The notes under the pieces were generated by a model. That model was not told where the DNA came from, ran no database searches, and saw nothing but the letters and a program-made list of their open reading frames with translations. From assembly GCA_965216035.1 (NCBI GenBank), contig CBDCFM010000019.1, positions 558,001 through 622,000 on the forward strand: 64,000 nucleotides of DNA, read 5' to 3'. This DNA comes from G963664115 sp965216035 (GTDB lineage Bacteria > Acidobacteriota > Terriglobia > 20CM-2-55-15). Both the position numbers and the translations under genes were made by a program. Of this stretch, positions 1 to 8,969 are shown in pieces; the first letter of the stretch is position 1; each line of letters starts with the position of its first letter.

Positions 1-415
1 TCCGGAACAGGTCCGCAGTGAAGAGCGTGGCTTCGTCCCCGCCCGTACCCGCCCTGATTTCGAGGATCACGTTTCGTTCATCATTTGGATCCTTTGGCAG
101 CAACAGGAGTCTCAGATCCTGACGGCAGGTTTCCAGACTGGCTTCGAGAGTTGCGATTTCTTCTCCCACCAGGGCCTTCATTAACGGATCTTCGTCGCCT
201 TCTTCCAACATCGTTTTCGTCTCGGTCAGCTTTTTCTGGAGAGAACGGTATTCGTTGAATCTGGAGACAATTTCGCCAAGCTCGCTGTGTGCCTTGGCAA
301 TCTTCTGATACCGGAGATTGTCGGCGACGACCTCTGGAACACCCAGTTCCTCGGTCAGCTCCTGGTAGCGATGTTCCAGATTGGACAGCTTTTCAAGCAG
401 AAGCGCGTCATTCAT
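1..415 (-). CDS. prfA: Peptide chain release factor 1, N-terminal part (runs off the window)
   Basis: Class I release factor that reads UAA and UAG in the ribosomal A site and triggers hydrolysis of peptidyl-tRNA. The visible 138 residues start MNDALLLEKLSNLEHRY and form the helical N-terminal domain. They lead into RAGTGGDEA, the conserved stretch that opens the central domain of RF1/RF2; the GGQ loop lies beyond the window edge. Start chosen at the ATG at 415, which gives the usual RF1 N-terminus; no strong Shine-Dalgarno is seen. It lies 174 bp downstream of rpmE on the same strand, a common bacterial order (rpmE-prfA). RF2 is the alternative, but the short N-terminal helix domain favours RF1. 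Confidence 0.93.
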   Translation of the reverse strand, partial: MNDALLLEKLSNLEHRYQELTEELGVPEVVADNLRYQKIAKAHSELGEIVSRFNEYRSLQKKLTETKTMLEEGDEDPLMKALVGEEIATLEASLETCRQDLRLLLLPKDPNDERNVILEIRAGTGGDEATLFTADLFR

Positions 416-589
416 CGCAATTCGGTTCCGTGCCCGCCCTCAGGGCTCCCCACCCCCCCTTCGGCAGTGGTGTCGGTCCGTTTCGGGTCACATTCGTCGG
501 GACTGGGAAGTCCATACACCCATCCTGGCTGCGTCAAACAGATTCACTCCCAGATGCACGCTAGGCTGGGAAAGATTCGCACGGCCCGC

Positions 590-796
590 CTACTCCTTAT
601 TCTTGGCGTACTTACGCTGAAATCGTTCGACCCGGCCAGCTGTATCGACCAGCTTCTGCTTGCCAGTGAAGAAAGGGTGGCATTTGGAGCATATTTCCAG
701 GTGGATGTCGGGCTTCGTGGATCGGGTGCGGAACGTCTCTCCGCAGGCGCAGGTGACGACAGCGTCGACGTAATCGGGATGGATACCGTTTTTCAT
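590..796 (-). CDS. rpmE: Ribosomal protein L31
   Basis: Large-subunit ribosomal protein bL31, 68 residues, the normal length. It starts MKNGIHPDY and has cysteines at 16, 18, 36 and 39 (CAC and CSKC). This is the zinc-binding C+ type, which in many bacteria is replaced by a C- paralogue under zinc starvation. It is transcribed away from rpsA and toward prfA. The 174 bp between rpmE and prfA contain no other credible gene. Confidence 0.95.
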   Translation of the reverse strand: MKNGIHPDYVDAVVTCACGETFRTRSTKPDIHLEICSKCHPFFTGKQKLVDTAGRVERFQRKYAKNKE

Positions 797-965
797 AGGC
801 TCCCATTATAAGGGGGACGGCTCAGTCTCGACAAGACATCGGAGTTGCGGTGGGGAAAATGGGCGTCTGTTTACGCTTTGGGAATCGTGGGCCAGGCAAG
901 GCGGGCGAGCGCGATAAATGCCCAAGTATCAGGCAGCTGAGGGGGATTGAGGGCCCGTGGCGAGG

Positions 966-1020
966 TTGCAATAGTGGACGAAATCCGTTACCTTAGCGGG
1001 TCGCAACTAATGCAGGAGGA
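966..1020 (+). promoter_or_regulatory. Candidate sigma70-type promoter and Shine-Dalgarno of rpsA
   Basis: TTGCAA at 966-971 and TACCTT at 989-994 are separated by 17 bp and precede a strong AGGAGGA at 1014-1020, 11 bp before the rpsA ATG. The 797-1031 interval separates divergent rpmE and rpsA and holds no ORF of its own. The promoter assignment comes from sequence pattern only; the ribosome binding site is clear. Confidence 0.45.
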
Positions 1021-1031
1021 AGACAACCCCA

Positions 1032-2801
1032 ATGGTTAACAAACCCGATGAATTGGCCGATATCCCTTCCGTTGACGAAGAGGGGAGCGGTCACTTCGCC
1101 ACTTCTGAGGAAGGCGAAGGAGAGGAGAAAAGTTACGAGAAGCTTTTAGATCAGTACGGCGGTTTCCGCAAATTCGAAGAAGGTGAAGTTCTGAAAGGAA
1201 CGGTCTTGAAGATCACCGAGAATGACGTGATCGTGGATATTGGGTACAAGTCGGAGGGACTCATTCCCATTAGCCAATTCCAGAACGAATCCGGTGAGAC
1301 CCAAGTCGCGGTGGGTGACGAGGTTGACGTCTTTATTGAAAAGACCGAGGACCGCGACGGACACATCGTTCTTTCCAAGGAAAAGGCAGAAAAGGTTCGT
1401 GTTTGGGAAGACGTCGAGAAGGCCTACGAAGATGGGGCGATCATGACTGGCCGCGTCATCGAGCGAATCAAGGGCGGTCTCAGTGTGGACATCGGCGTGC
1501 GAGCATTTTTGCCGGGTTCCCAGATCGACGTGCGGCCCATCAAGAACCTGGATTCGCTCAGGGGCCAGGACATTCAGTGTCGCGTAATCAAGCTGAACCG
1601 CAAGCGGGGCAACATCGTCCTGTCCCGCAAACTCGTCCTCGAAGAGCAGCTGGACGTGAGGAAATCTGAAACTCTCGAGACTCTTGAAGAAGGCGCGATT
1701 GTTGAAGGCGTAGTGAAGAACATTACCGACTACGGTGTGTTCGTCGATCTGGGTGGTCTCGATGGCCTGTTGCACGTCACCGACCTTTCCTGGGGAAGAG
1801 TGAACCATCCCTCGGAGATGTTCAAGGTGGGTGATGAGACAAGAGTGAAGATACTGAAGTTCGACCGCGATAAGGAGCGGGTGTCACTGGGTTTCAAGCA
1901 GTTGTCCCCGGATCCATGGTCCGTTGTGCGGGAGCGTTGCCCGGTCGGAGCCCGGGTGCAGGGCAAGGTCGTGAACATAACCGACTACGGTGCATTTGTA
2001 GAACTGGAGCCGGGTGTTGAAGGTCTCATTCACGTATCGGAGATGTCCTGGAGCAAACGGGTAAAGCATCCGTCAAAAGTCCTCGAAGTAGGGCAGGACG
2101 TCGAGGCGCTCGTGCTCGATCTGGACGGTGAGAGTCGCAGGATTTCTTTAGGCCTCAAACAGACCGAGCCAGATCCCTGGAGTACCCTTGCGGAGCGCTA
2201 CAGCGTGGATTCGGTGATATCCGGGCGCGTCCGCAATCTGACAGACTTCGGCGCCTTCATTGAAGTTGAAGAAGGTATTGACGGGCTGGTCCACGTTTCG
2301 GATATTTCCCAACGCCGGATCAAGCATCCATCAGAAGCGTTGAAGAAAGGTGACTTGGTGAATGCAGTGATCCTGAACATCGACGTCGACAGCCACCGCT
2401 TGTCTCTCGGCATCCGGCAGCTGGAGCCGGACGGCTGGGAGCAATTTTTCGAAACTTACAAGGTTGGCGACAGCGTAACTGGGCAGGTGATCCGGCATGC
2501 GCCGTTCGGGATCTTTGTTGAACTTACCGATGGCGTTGAAGGCCTTTGTCACGTCTCGGAACTAGACGATGCCGACCGTGAGAATCCGGAAGCTCGATTC
2601 AATGTGGGTGATGCAATCGAACTCCGAATCATCAAGCTGAGTCCCGCGGATCGGAAAATTGGATTGAGTTGGAAAGCGACACCAGAGGAAGCCGAACGGC
2701 ATGCCGAAAGCCATCACGTAGCAGACGATCCGTATCGCGGGGATAGCGATGGCAGCGCGACGCTGGCCGACTTGTTTCAGGCGAAAGATGCAGATCAGTA
2801 G
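1032..2801 (+). CDS. rpsA: 30S ribosomal protein S1
   Basis: mRNA-binding ribosomal protein that docks structured or weak-SD mRNAs on the 30S subunit. The 589 residues contain six S1/OB-fold repeats, seen as recurring motifs such as TDYGVFVDLGGLDGLLHVTD, TDYGAFVELEPGVEGLIHVS and TDFGAFIEVEEGIDGLVHVS. The acidic N-terminal extension of about 40 residues and the C-terminal tail make it slightly longer than the E. coli protein (557). The SD is near-perfect. The next gene, sppA, is on the same strand 66 bp downstream, an order common in Acidobacteriota. Confidence 0.97.
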   Translation: MVNKPDELADIPSVDEEGSGHFATSEEGEGEEKSYEKLLDQYGGFRKFEEGEVLKGTVLKITENDVIVDIGYKSEGLIPISQFQNESGETQVAVGDEVDVFIEKTEDRDGHIVLSKEKAEKVRVWEDVEKAYEDGAIMTGRVIERIKGGLSVDIGVRAFLPGSQIDVRPIKNLDSLRGQDIQCRVIKLNRKRGNIVLSRKLVLEEQLDVRKSETLETLEEGAIVEGVVKNITDYGVFVDLGGLDGLLHVTDLSWGRVNHPSEMFKVGDETRVKILKFDRDKERVSLGFKQLSPDPWSVVRERCPVGARVQGKVVNITDYGAFVELEPGVEGLIHVSEMSWSKRVKHPSKVLEVGQDVEALVLDLDGESRRISLGLKQTEPDPWSTLAERYSVDSVISGRVRNLTDFGAFIEVEEGIDGLVHVSDISQRRIKHPSEALKKGDLVNAVILNIDVDSHRLSLGIRQLEPDGWEQFFETYKVGDSVTGQVIRHAPFGIFVELTDGVEGLCHVSELDDADRENPEARFNVGDAIELRIIKLSPADRKIGLSWKATPEEAERHAESHHVADDPYRGDSDGSATLADLFQAKDADQ

Positions 2802-2867
2802 CCTAATCCCTAGGCCGATCGATAGGCTGATCGCTATGCCGACCAATAGCCAAATACGAGGCGATTA

Positions 2868-3763
2868 ATGCGCAACCGTATGATTATCTGGATCCTCCTG
2901 GGTGGGGGAGCTTTAGTGCTTTTCCTGGTCACGGTAGCCGCCTTGATCGTGACGATCGGTTCGAGCGACGGTGGAAGCGACTTCGCGTTCGGAGATCGGA
3001 TTCAGGTTGTCAACATAGACGGGGAGTTGACCGATTCTCGTTTTCTCATGGATCAGCTGACGCGGTATGAGGATTCCGAGTCGGTCCGTGGGATCTTACT
3101 CAATATCGATTCTCCCTGGGGGGGGGTGCGACTTCTCAAGAACTCCACGCCCAGGTTCGGCGCCTTCGCGAAGACAAAGGAAAAGTGGTCGTTGCCTATC
3201 TGTCCTCGGTTGGAGCTTCAGGTGCCTATTACATCGCCTGCGCTGCTGATCAGATTATTGCCAGTCCTGGCACTGTCGTCGGTAGCATCGGCGTAATCGC
3301 CGAATGGTTGAACTACGGCGAGTTGTTGGAATGGGCCCGTGTATCCACCATTATCTTGAAGAGCGGGGAATTCAAAGATACGGGTACGCCGACCCGGGAC
3401 TTGACCGACTCGGAGAGGGAATATTTCCAGGGGTTGATCGACGACATGTATGGCCAGTTTGTGGAGGCGGTCGCCGCAGGCCGCAGTTTGGATGTCGACG
3501 AGGTCCGCGAGTTCGCGGATGGGCGTGTGTTTACAGGTCGAGAGGCTAGAGAGTTGAACATGATCGATGAAACTGGGAACCTGCAGGATGCAATTGACTT
3601 GATCGCACGACTTGCCGGGATCGCAGGGAAGCCACGTTTGATTGAGCTCCAACAGGAACGTGTCACACTACTAGACGTTTTCACGGGCGATGTATCGCGC
3701 ATCCTTCCCTTCAACGGAGGAATGGCGGAGTCGCAGATGCGATTTCAGTATTTGTGGAAGTGA
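2868..3763 (+). pseudogene. sppA: Signal peptide peptidase SppA, split by a frameshift in a G9 run
   Basis: Membrane-anchored serine protease of the ClpP/crotonase fold that degrades cleaved signal peptides. The first frame gives an N-terminal TM helix (residues 6-30) and VRGILLNIDSPWGG. The second frame resumes with VVVAYLSSVGASGAYYIACA, carrying the nucleophile Ser in ASGAYY, and LKSGEFKDTG, carrying the general-base Lys. The frames meet at nine Gs (3118-3126). Ten Gs would restore one ORF of about 298 residues reading SPWGGGATSQE, close to the family SPGGG motif. Everything else is well preserved, so this is either a recent mutation, phase variation at the homopolymer, or a sequencing error. 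Confidence 0.85.
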
Positions 3764-3788
3764 AATAACGGTAAGGAGTTAAAGGGTA

Positions 3789-4106
3789 ATGACCAAGGCA
3801 GACCTGGTTGAAGAGGTGGCTCGGGTAACAGACCTGACACGCAAGGACTCGGAAGTCATCGTGGATACCCTCTTCGAGAGCGTAATCAAGGCTCTCAGAG
3901 GCGGAGACAAGCTTGAAGTCCGAGGATTTGGAAGCTTCAGGGTTCGTGAGCGGAACGCCCGGGTCGGACGAAACCCGAAGACAGGAGAGAAAGTGGAGGT
4001 GCCGGCCAAGCGAGTACCCTACTTCAAGCCCAGCAAAGAGCTCAAGGATCTTATCAACCCGAAGGCCGATCCGGTTGGTGAACCTCCCGCCCCGGTCAGC
4101 TTATAG
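3789..4106 (+). CDS. HU/IHF-family DNA-binding protein (IHF-beta-like)
   Basis: Small nucleoid protein that bends DNA as a dimer. The 105 residues start MTKADLVEEVA and contain the family signature GFGSFRVRERNARVGRNP, followed by the proline-tipped beta-arm and the basic stretch AKRVPYFKPSKEL. The short tail NPKADPVGEPPAPVSL is an unconserved extension. Similar proteins in Acidobacteriota are annotated as IHF beta; HU cannot be excluded from sequence alone. It lies 25 bp after sppA and 10 bp before the HIT gene, so the three probably form one operon. Confidence 0.93.
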   Translation: MTKADLVEEVARVTDLTRKDSEVIVDTLFESVIKALRGGDKLEVRGFGSFRVRERNARVGRNPKTGEKVEVPAKRVPYFKPSKELKDLINPKADPVGEPPAPVSL

Positions 4107-4116
4107 CCAGATAAAA

Positions 4117-4611
4117 ATGGATTTTCTCTGGAGTCCATGGCGATACGCGTATGTATCATCCACCACCGACTCCAAGAGATGCGTCTTCTGTATCGGTCAG
4201 TTGCCCGACGGCGATACCGAACGGCTGGTGCTCTTCCGGGCTCAATTCAATTTCGTCATCATGAATCTGTATCCCTATACCACAGGGCACCTCATGGTTG
4301 TGCCGTACTCTCACGTCGGTAAGCTTTCCGACGCCGATTCGGAGCAGGTGACGGAGATGATGGCCTTGTCACGGACCGCGGTGCGGATACTCGAAGAGGT
4401 TTACCGCCCGGATGGTTTCAATCTCGGGATGAATATCGGGGAATGCGCTGGCGCAGGCGTTCGCGACCACCTGCATCTTCACGTCGTTCCACGTTGGTGC
4501 AGTGACGTGAATTTCATGACTGTGACAGGAGAAACGCGTGTGTTGCCTGAGGAACTGGTGGTGTCCCACCAGAAACTCAGACCGCTGTTTGAAAGGGAAG
4601 TTAAGACGTAG
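4117..4611 (+). CDS. HIT-family nucleotide hydrolase/phosphorylase (Ap4A phosphorylase-like)
   Basis: Histidine-triad protein of 164 residues. The catalytic triad is DHLHLHVVPRW (HxHxH followed by hydrophobics). The N-terminus MDFLWSPWRYAYV and the CVFC pair resemble the Ap4A phosphorylase branch of HIT proteins, which cleave dinucleoside polyphosphates. Start taken at ATG 4117. A longer reading from 3913 overlaps the HU gene and is not conserved in character. Confidence 0.9.
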   Translation: MDFLWSPWRYAYVSSTTDSKRCVFCIGQLPDGDTERLVLFRAQFNFVIMNLYPYTTGHLMVVPYSHVGKLSDADSEQVTEMMALSRTAVRILEEVYRPDGFNLGMNIGECAGAGVRDHLHLHVVPRWCSDVNFMTVTGETRVLPEELVVSHQKLRPLFEREVKT

Positions 4612-4762
4612 TGGTTGAGAATCACAAGTCGCATCCCCATGTCCTCCGACTAGCAGGATGGTGAAAAAGCGATCCATGACTATTTCAGCAACGAGATTGC
4701 CACATGTCGTGCGTCTGGTAACCGAGTCAGGGAAACCGGGGATCGCCGGGAGGACCTATCAA

Positions 4763-5617
4763 ATGCGATTTCGCTTCGTACTTCTTGCCGCTCTCTTGAC
4801 GTTGGTGCCCTTCTTTGCAATCACGAACGGACGCGGCGCAGTGTCGTTTTCCGGGCATCAGCCTGCAAATGAAGAATCCGCAGTGGGCCAGGATTTCGAT
4901 CCTCGGGATCTGGCCGGGATTTGGCGCCTGACCCACGGTCGCGGGGTGGAACCTGCACCGCCGATGACAGCGGCCGGGCTGGAGCTCTATGGCGCGCGGC
5001 TTACCGACCGCGAAGCCGGTTCTCCAGCGCTTTCGAACGACCCGATTTATGCGTGTAACCCCCAAGGTTTTCCCCGTCTCGCTTACGATGAAAACGAGCC
5101 GATGGAAATCTTGCACGTCGGAGACAGGATTCTGCAACTGTTCCAATGGGAACGAACTCTCCGCGAATTCTGGCTGGATGGTCGGGACCTGCCTTCGGGA
5201 GAGACCCTCGAGGATCTGGGACCGGCGTGGTACGGGCACTCCGTGGGCGAATGGCAGGGAGACGAACTGGTCGTCTATACGGTGGGGCTGGATGATAGAG
5301 CCTGGGCCGATCAAAGCGGGGCCTATCCCCTGAGTCTCCACGCTCGGGTAGAAGAGCGCATCAAACGGATCGACGCGGATACCTTGGAAGTTCAACTGAC
5401 TATTTCTGACCCGACGTTCTATGCAGTCCCATGGACGGAGATCGGGCCGAAGACGTTCACACGTGAGCCACCCGAATCCTATACCTATTCTGGATGGAAA
5501 GGCCTGTTTTCGGGTCTTACAGAAGCGATCTGCGCGCCGATGAACGAGGTGGACAGTTTCAATCGTACGGTTCGCGATCCCGCGATATTTGGATCGGAAA
5601 CGAGTCCGGGTCAATAA
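4763..5617 (+). CDS. Secreted protein of unknown function
   Basis: A 284-residue exported protein. The start at 4763 is supported by GGGAGG at 4748-4753 and gives a clean signal peptide MRFRFVLLAALLTLVPFFA. The mature part has DLAGIWRLTHGRG near its start and WYGHSVGEWQGDELVVYTVG in the middle. This pattern recurs in families of secreted acidobacterial and gammaproteobacterial hypotheticals. A beta-rich, lipocalin-like fold is plausible but not shown. It follows the HIT gene by about 150 bp and could be transcribed separately. Confidence 0.75.
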   Translation: MRFRFVLLAALLTLVPFFAITNGRGAVSFSGHQPANEESAVGQDFDPRDLAGIWRLTHGRGVEPAPPMTAAGLELYGARLTDREAGSPALSNDPIYACNPQGFPRLAYDENEPMEILHVGDRILQLFQWERTLREFWLDGRDLPSGETLEDLGPAWYGHSVGEWQGDELVVYTVGLDDRAWADQSGAYPLSLHARVEERIKRIDADTLEVQLTISDPTFYAVPWTEIGPKTFTREPPESYTYSGWKGLFSGLTEAICAPMNEVDSFNRTVRDPAIFGSETSPGQ

Positions 5618-5636
5618 TCGCTTGGCGTGTCACGCG

Positions 5637-6107
5637 TCACTGGAGGGGTGTGACTACCGCAACCGGCTTTTCCATTAAATAAGCGTCCGCTCCGTTAGCG
5701 TAATAGTGCCCGAGAGTGCGAATGACGCTGAAGCCGCGTCGCCTGTAGAATTCAATCGCCACGCTGTTGGTGGTGTCTACCTGTAGCTGGTAGCGCGTGG
5801 TGCCAGCCGTTACCAGCAGGTGTTCAGAGTGCGCCAGAAGATCGGAGGCGATTCCAGCCCTCCGGTAGATATCTGTGACGTCCAGAGTCACCATGGTGGC
5901 CCCAGAATGTGAGTCCTCGATAACGAACAATATAAATCCAGCGATGGTCCCATCCACCTCGGCGACCAGTGTCGTAGCGCTGGGCCGGGACATGAAATAT
6001 CCTAATTCGAATGCATCATAGGCGACGCCTTCTTCAAAACAGTACTGATCTATGGCCACCAGAGTTGGGAAGTCGCCGGTTCTGGCAGGTCGAATAAGTC
6101 GTTTCAT
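5637..6107 (-). CDS. GNAT-family N-acetyltransferase (RimI-like)
   Basis: 156 residues starting MKRLIRPARTGDFPTLVAID. The acetyl-CoA-binding motif A region is VTLDVTDIYRRAGIASDLLA, where the R-x-x-G-I/A part binds pyrophosphate. NSVAIEFYRRRGFSVIRTL is the usual C-terminal motif B. The substrate (protein N-terminus or small molecule) cannot be told from sequence. It is convergent with the preceding secreted protein gene and divergent from the small membrane protein at 6155. Confidence 0.88.
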   Translation of the reverse strand: MKRLIRPARTGDFPTLVAIDQYCFEEGVAYDAFELGYFMSRPSATTLVAEVDGTIAGFILFVIEDSHSGATMVTLDVTDIYRRAGIASDLLAHSEHLLVTAGTTRYQLQVDTTNSVAIEFYRRRGFSVIRTLGHYYANGADAYLMEKPVAVVTPLQ

Positions 6108-6154
6108 TGTTGAAGATGTCCCTCGGTTCTAACTATGATAACCGTATCTATCTT

Positions 6155-6403
6155 ATGCAACGTTGTGTCCATCTCTACCTGTCCGGCCAGCAGTGCGATA
6201 GGGAGGCTTTTCCCGGAGACGACTTTTGCGAGGACCATGTCGATGGACACCCGCCGAACGATGAACTTGAAGAGCGTCCAGTCGGGCGGTTGGTCGTGCG
6301 TGTGGTCGCTTTGATACTGCTGGTGATGTTTTTGATTCCCATTTATTACACCTTGAAGATGCTGTACCTGGGTCCCCCGGTGCAAGTGCAGGAGGGCGAG
6401 TGA
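6155..6403 (+). CDS. Small cysteine-containing membrane protein, function unknown
   Basis: Starting at MQRCVHLYL, this is an 82-residue protein. Its N-terminal part has CVHLYLSGQQCDREAFPGDD and FCEDH, a possible small metal-binding module. A single TM helix follows (VVRVVALILLVMFLIPIYYT) and then a short charged tail. The reading frame also runs upstream to a TTG at 6107, so the start is uncertain. Its stop overlaps the GTG start of the DUF4159 gene by 4 bp, indicating translational coupling. Confidence 0.65.
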   Translation: MQRCVHLYLSGQQCDREAFPGDDFCEDHVDGHPPNDELEERPVGRLVVRVVALILLVMFLIPIYYTLKMLYLGPPVQVQEGE

Positions 6404-7206
6404 CTCGCCCTCGAATCGGTCTATCCATCGTCATCTGCTTGTTGTTTGCCGCCCGCCTGCTGGGCCAATACAACTTCTATGCCGACCAACCTCATCTTTT
6501 TTACGAAGGGAACTACAAAGACATCAACCGCGTCGTCCAGGAATCTGGACGGACAAACCAGTTTGTTTTTGCACGACTGGTGTACAACGGCCTGATACCC
6601 CATTACATCAAGAACTGGTACACGGATTGGCCCAAGTCCGATCGACAGCTGATCACAGGGCTTCAAAGGCTTTCCAACGTCAACATGGCAGAACATGAGC
6701 GCGTGATTCCTTTGAACGATCCGGATTTGTTTCAGTATCCGTTCCTCTACACGAGTGAGCCGGGCCAGATGGTGTTGAGCGAAGCCGATGCGGCGATTAT
6801 GAGGGAGTATCTGGGTCGCGGCGGTTTCTGGGTTCTCGATGACTTCTGGGGGAGCTTCGAGTGGGGAAATATGGTAGCTCAGATGGAGAAGGTTCTGCCG
6901 GGTGCAGAGATCAAGGATATCCCGGTAGATCATCCGATTTTCCATACTGTCTACGACATAGATGAACTCGTACAGGTCCCCAGCCTGAATTTCATTTTCG
7001 ACGGTATCGTTGTCGAGCAGGACGGGTTCGAGGCCTTTTGTAGAGGGATCTGGGATGATCAGGGTCGGCTGATGGTGGTGATCAACCACAATACGGATCT
7101 AGGTGATGCATACGAGCACGCCGATCACCCCCAGTACCCCAACTACTTTTCGGGGTTTGCCTACCGCCTGGCTATCAACTTCGTCGTCTACGCACTTACG
7201 CATTGA
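6400..7206 (+). CDS. DUF4159-domain exported protein
   Basis: 268 residues with a GTG start, an N-terminal signal peptide (IGLSIVICLLFAARLLG) and a body matching the DUF4159 pattern. Recognisable parts are FVFARLVYNGLIPHYIKNWY, FLYTSEPG, LGRGGFWVLDDFWG and the C-terminal NPYYFSGFAYRLAINFV-like end. The fold of DUF4159 resembles a glutamine-amidotransferase/ThuA-like Rossmann domain and its role is unknown. It sits in a tight overlapping operon with the small membrane protein upstream and the nucleotidyltransferase downstream. Confidence 0.85.
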   Translation: MTRPRIGLSIVICLLFAARLLGQYNFYADQPHLFYEGNYKDINRVVQESGRTNQFVFARLVYNGLIPHYIKNWYTDWPKSDRQLITGLQRLSNVNMAEHERVIPLNDPDLFQYPFLYTSEPGQMVLSEADAAIMREYLGRGGFWVLDDFWGSFEWGNMVAQMEKVLPGAEIKDIPVDHPIFHTVYDIDELVQVPSLNFIFDGIVVEQDGFEAFCRGIWDDQGRLMVVINHNTDLGDAYEHADHPQYPNYFSGFAYRLAINFVVYALTH

Positions 7207-7784
7207 TTACTTCTATCGTTCTTGCCGCAGGAAAATCACAACGGATGGGAGAGCCCAAGGCCCTCCTGGATTACGGAGGACAGACGTTTCTGGATCGGAT
7301 TCTCGTCACCATTGCTCGATCCTCGATTCGAGGTCCGACCGTGGTTCTCGGACACCATCGGGACGCGATCCTGGAAAGGGTTGAGATCCCTGAATGGGTC
7401 TACAATCCAGACTACGAAGAGGGAATGACGACGTCTTTTCAGGCGGGTATACGCGTGCTTCCCACCGACATTGTCGCCGCCATGCTGTTTCTAGTCGACC
7501 ACCCACTCGTGGCGCTGGAAACGATTGAGACGCTGGCGGCCGAGGCATCGTCGGAGTCTATCGTCCTTCCGGTCCGGAATGGGTATCGCGGTCATCCCGT
7601 CCTTTTTGGCCGGGTTGCGCTGGATGAAGTGATGCAACTTCCGCCCTACCGCGGTGCGGACCGCGTGGTCGCTCGGCGGCCGGAACGGATTGTGGAAGTC
7701 GCGGTCGACGATCCCGGAGTATTGGTGGACGTCGACACACCGGAGGAGTTCCGGAATCTGGTTCGCCACGGGCCGAACGCTTGA
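7203..7784 (+). CDS. MobA/MocA-like nucleotidyltransferase
   Basis: 193 residues with a TTG start overlapping the previous stop. The N-terminus ITSIVLAAGKSQRMGEPKAL is the NTP-binding motif of the MobA-like NTP-transferase family (LAAGxSxRMGxxK). LVDHPLV is the metal-binding/active-site segment, and the C-terminus DVDTPEEF is typical of CTP:molybdopterin cytidylyltransferase (MocA) and related enzymes. No other molybdenum-cofactor gene is visible nearby, so the substrate is open. Confidence 0.85.
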   Translation: MITSIVLAAGKSQRMGEPKALLDYGGQTFLDRILVTIARSSIRGPTVVLGHHRDAILERVEIPEWVYNPDYEEGMTTSFQAGIRVLPTDIVAAMLFLVDHPLVALETIETLAAEASSESIVLPVRNGYRGHPVLFGRVALDEVMQLPPYRGADRVVARRPERIVEVAVDDPGVLVDVDTPEEFRNLVRHGPNA

Positions 7785-7999
7785 TTCAGTGGATCGCGGA
7801 GACTTTGTTTGTCTCACCCATTCCCCAATGCGGCGCGATTCGGTAGTGCGTCAGCGGAAAAAAATGATTGGACGGGGTATGAAACCACAGTTGTTTTTAA
7901 TTTGAGGCCGGACCCCCTCTCCAACTGTTGTTGGATACAACGACGTTCAGTTATCATCCGGGTTCGCAATTCTTAGAGAATCGGAGGCTTGAAAGTATT

Positions 8000-8185
8000 A
8001 TGGCAGGTGGAAAACTCAGTAAGACGGCTCGCGCCAGTCTTGGTAAAGACAGAGTTGGAGGATCTCTCAAGCCCTGTCCCCAGTGTGACACGCCCATGAT
8101 TGCCACCAAAGTGATCAAATCAGCCCGTATGCCGGGTGGAATGTACTGGGTTTGCCCCAAAGACAATGTTCGCCTCAAGACCTGA
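8000..8185 (+). CDS. Small conserved zinc-ribbon-like protein
   Basis: 61 residues, MAGGKLSKTARASLGKDR then CPQCDTP and a C-terminal YWVCPKDN. The single CxxC plus a third cysteine suggests a degenerate or dimeric zinc ribbon. The start at 8000 is preceded by a GGAGG about 12-16 bp upstream. The protein is basic, as expected for nucleic-acid binding. The function is not known. Confidence 0.65.
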   Translation: MAGGKLSKTARASLGKDRVGGSLKPCPQCDTPMIATKVIKSARMPGGMYWVCPKDNVRLKT

Positions 8186-8597
8186 AGACGTAGCATTGGG
8201 GGCAATTAGGAGGGGGGCAATTGGGGGCAATTAGGCTTGTGAGATTGTGATGTCCCCGTTCGATAATATGTGTGTGTGTGTGGTGACGGGATCATCGATG
8301 ATGCCTTTCTGGATGAAATTGACGCTTATTTCAAGCGGCTGATGCAACTGAACCGAAACGTGTGTTGAAACGAATCGTTCCGCAACGGCGGATCCGGAGA
8401 CTGGACGCTCACCGACATCGTGGACCGGCTGGAATAGCATTCGAGTGCGCTGAAAACAGCGGTTCGAGGATTTGTGCGTTCTTTGAGCAGTAATACCGGC
8501 CCGCATGAATGCAGTCAGTCATTAGCACCCGAATCCGACCAATCTGAGAGGTTTGCTCGAGCGAAGCATCGACCCGGAGCTTTTGGGGAACGAATTA
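8186..8597. other. Gap without a credible gene
   Basis: The start of the gap holds a short repeated motif (ggggcaatt-type, about four times between 8195 and 8235) and a small GT run (TGTGTGTGTGTG near 8270). No coding frame with convincing composition was seen on either strand. Confidence 0.6.
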
Positions 8598-8969
8598 ATG
8601 CATAAAGGGAAATCAGGGCGTGCGCGCATCGTGCTATTGGTCTGGCTGTTCGTTGCGATCGTCTATAGCTTTCTTGCGTCGAATTATATCGGTGCGGTCA
8701 TGCGCGACAATGAATTCGGGGAATATATCACGTTTGCCGTGGCGTTGGTGGGACGCCAGGGGAGAAGCGGCGATGAATTGAGGCAGTTGGTCAGCGCAAA
8801 AGCGCGTGAGCTCGAAATACCCGCAGAGACGATCACGCTGGACGTCCAGGACGAAGGGGAGTCGCTGGGGCTTACGGTAGCCTACGCGGTGGAGATCGAA
8901 ATCCCTCTCATTCCCATCAGGGCATACCGCAGAGAGTTCAAACACGCCGCTGCTTTCGACAACCGCTAG
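8598..8969 (+). CDS. Small single-pass membrane protein, function unknown
   Basis: Starting at MHKGKSGRAR, this gives 123 residues. A TM helix (IVLLVWLFVAIVYSFLASNYI) is followed by an exported alpha/beta domain of about 90 residues ending EFKHAAAFDNR. It resembles small DUF4845-type membrane proteins, but that match is only an impression. Its stop codon TAG is formed with the first base of the TA-flanked element that follows. Without that insertion it would be TAA at the same place. Confidence 0.6.
   Translation: MHKGKSGRARIVLLVWLFVAIVYSFLASNYIGAVMRDNEFGEYITFAVALVGRQGRSGDELRQLVSAKARELEIPAETITLDVQDEGESLGLTVAYAVEIEIPLIPIRAYRREFKHAAAFDNR

Noticed and set aside
1146..1808. Long minus-strand frame of 220 codons inside rpsA
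   Set aside because: It is antisense to a highly conserved ribosomal protein gene and reflects the codon pattern of the real gene.
3913..4116. N-terminal extension of the HIT protein
   Set aside because: It overlaps the HU/IHF gene out of frame; the conserved HIT start is MDFLWSPWRYAY at 4117.
8231..8506. Minus-strand frame in the gap after the small zinc-ribbon-like gene
   Set aside because: It runs through simple GT repeats and lacks a credible start.
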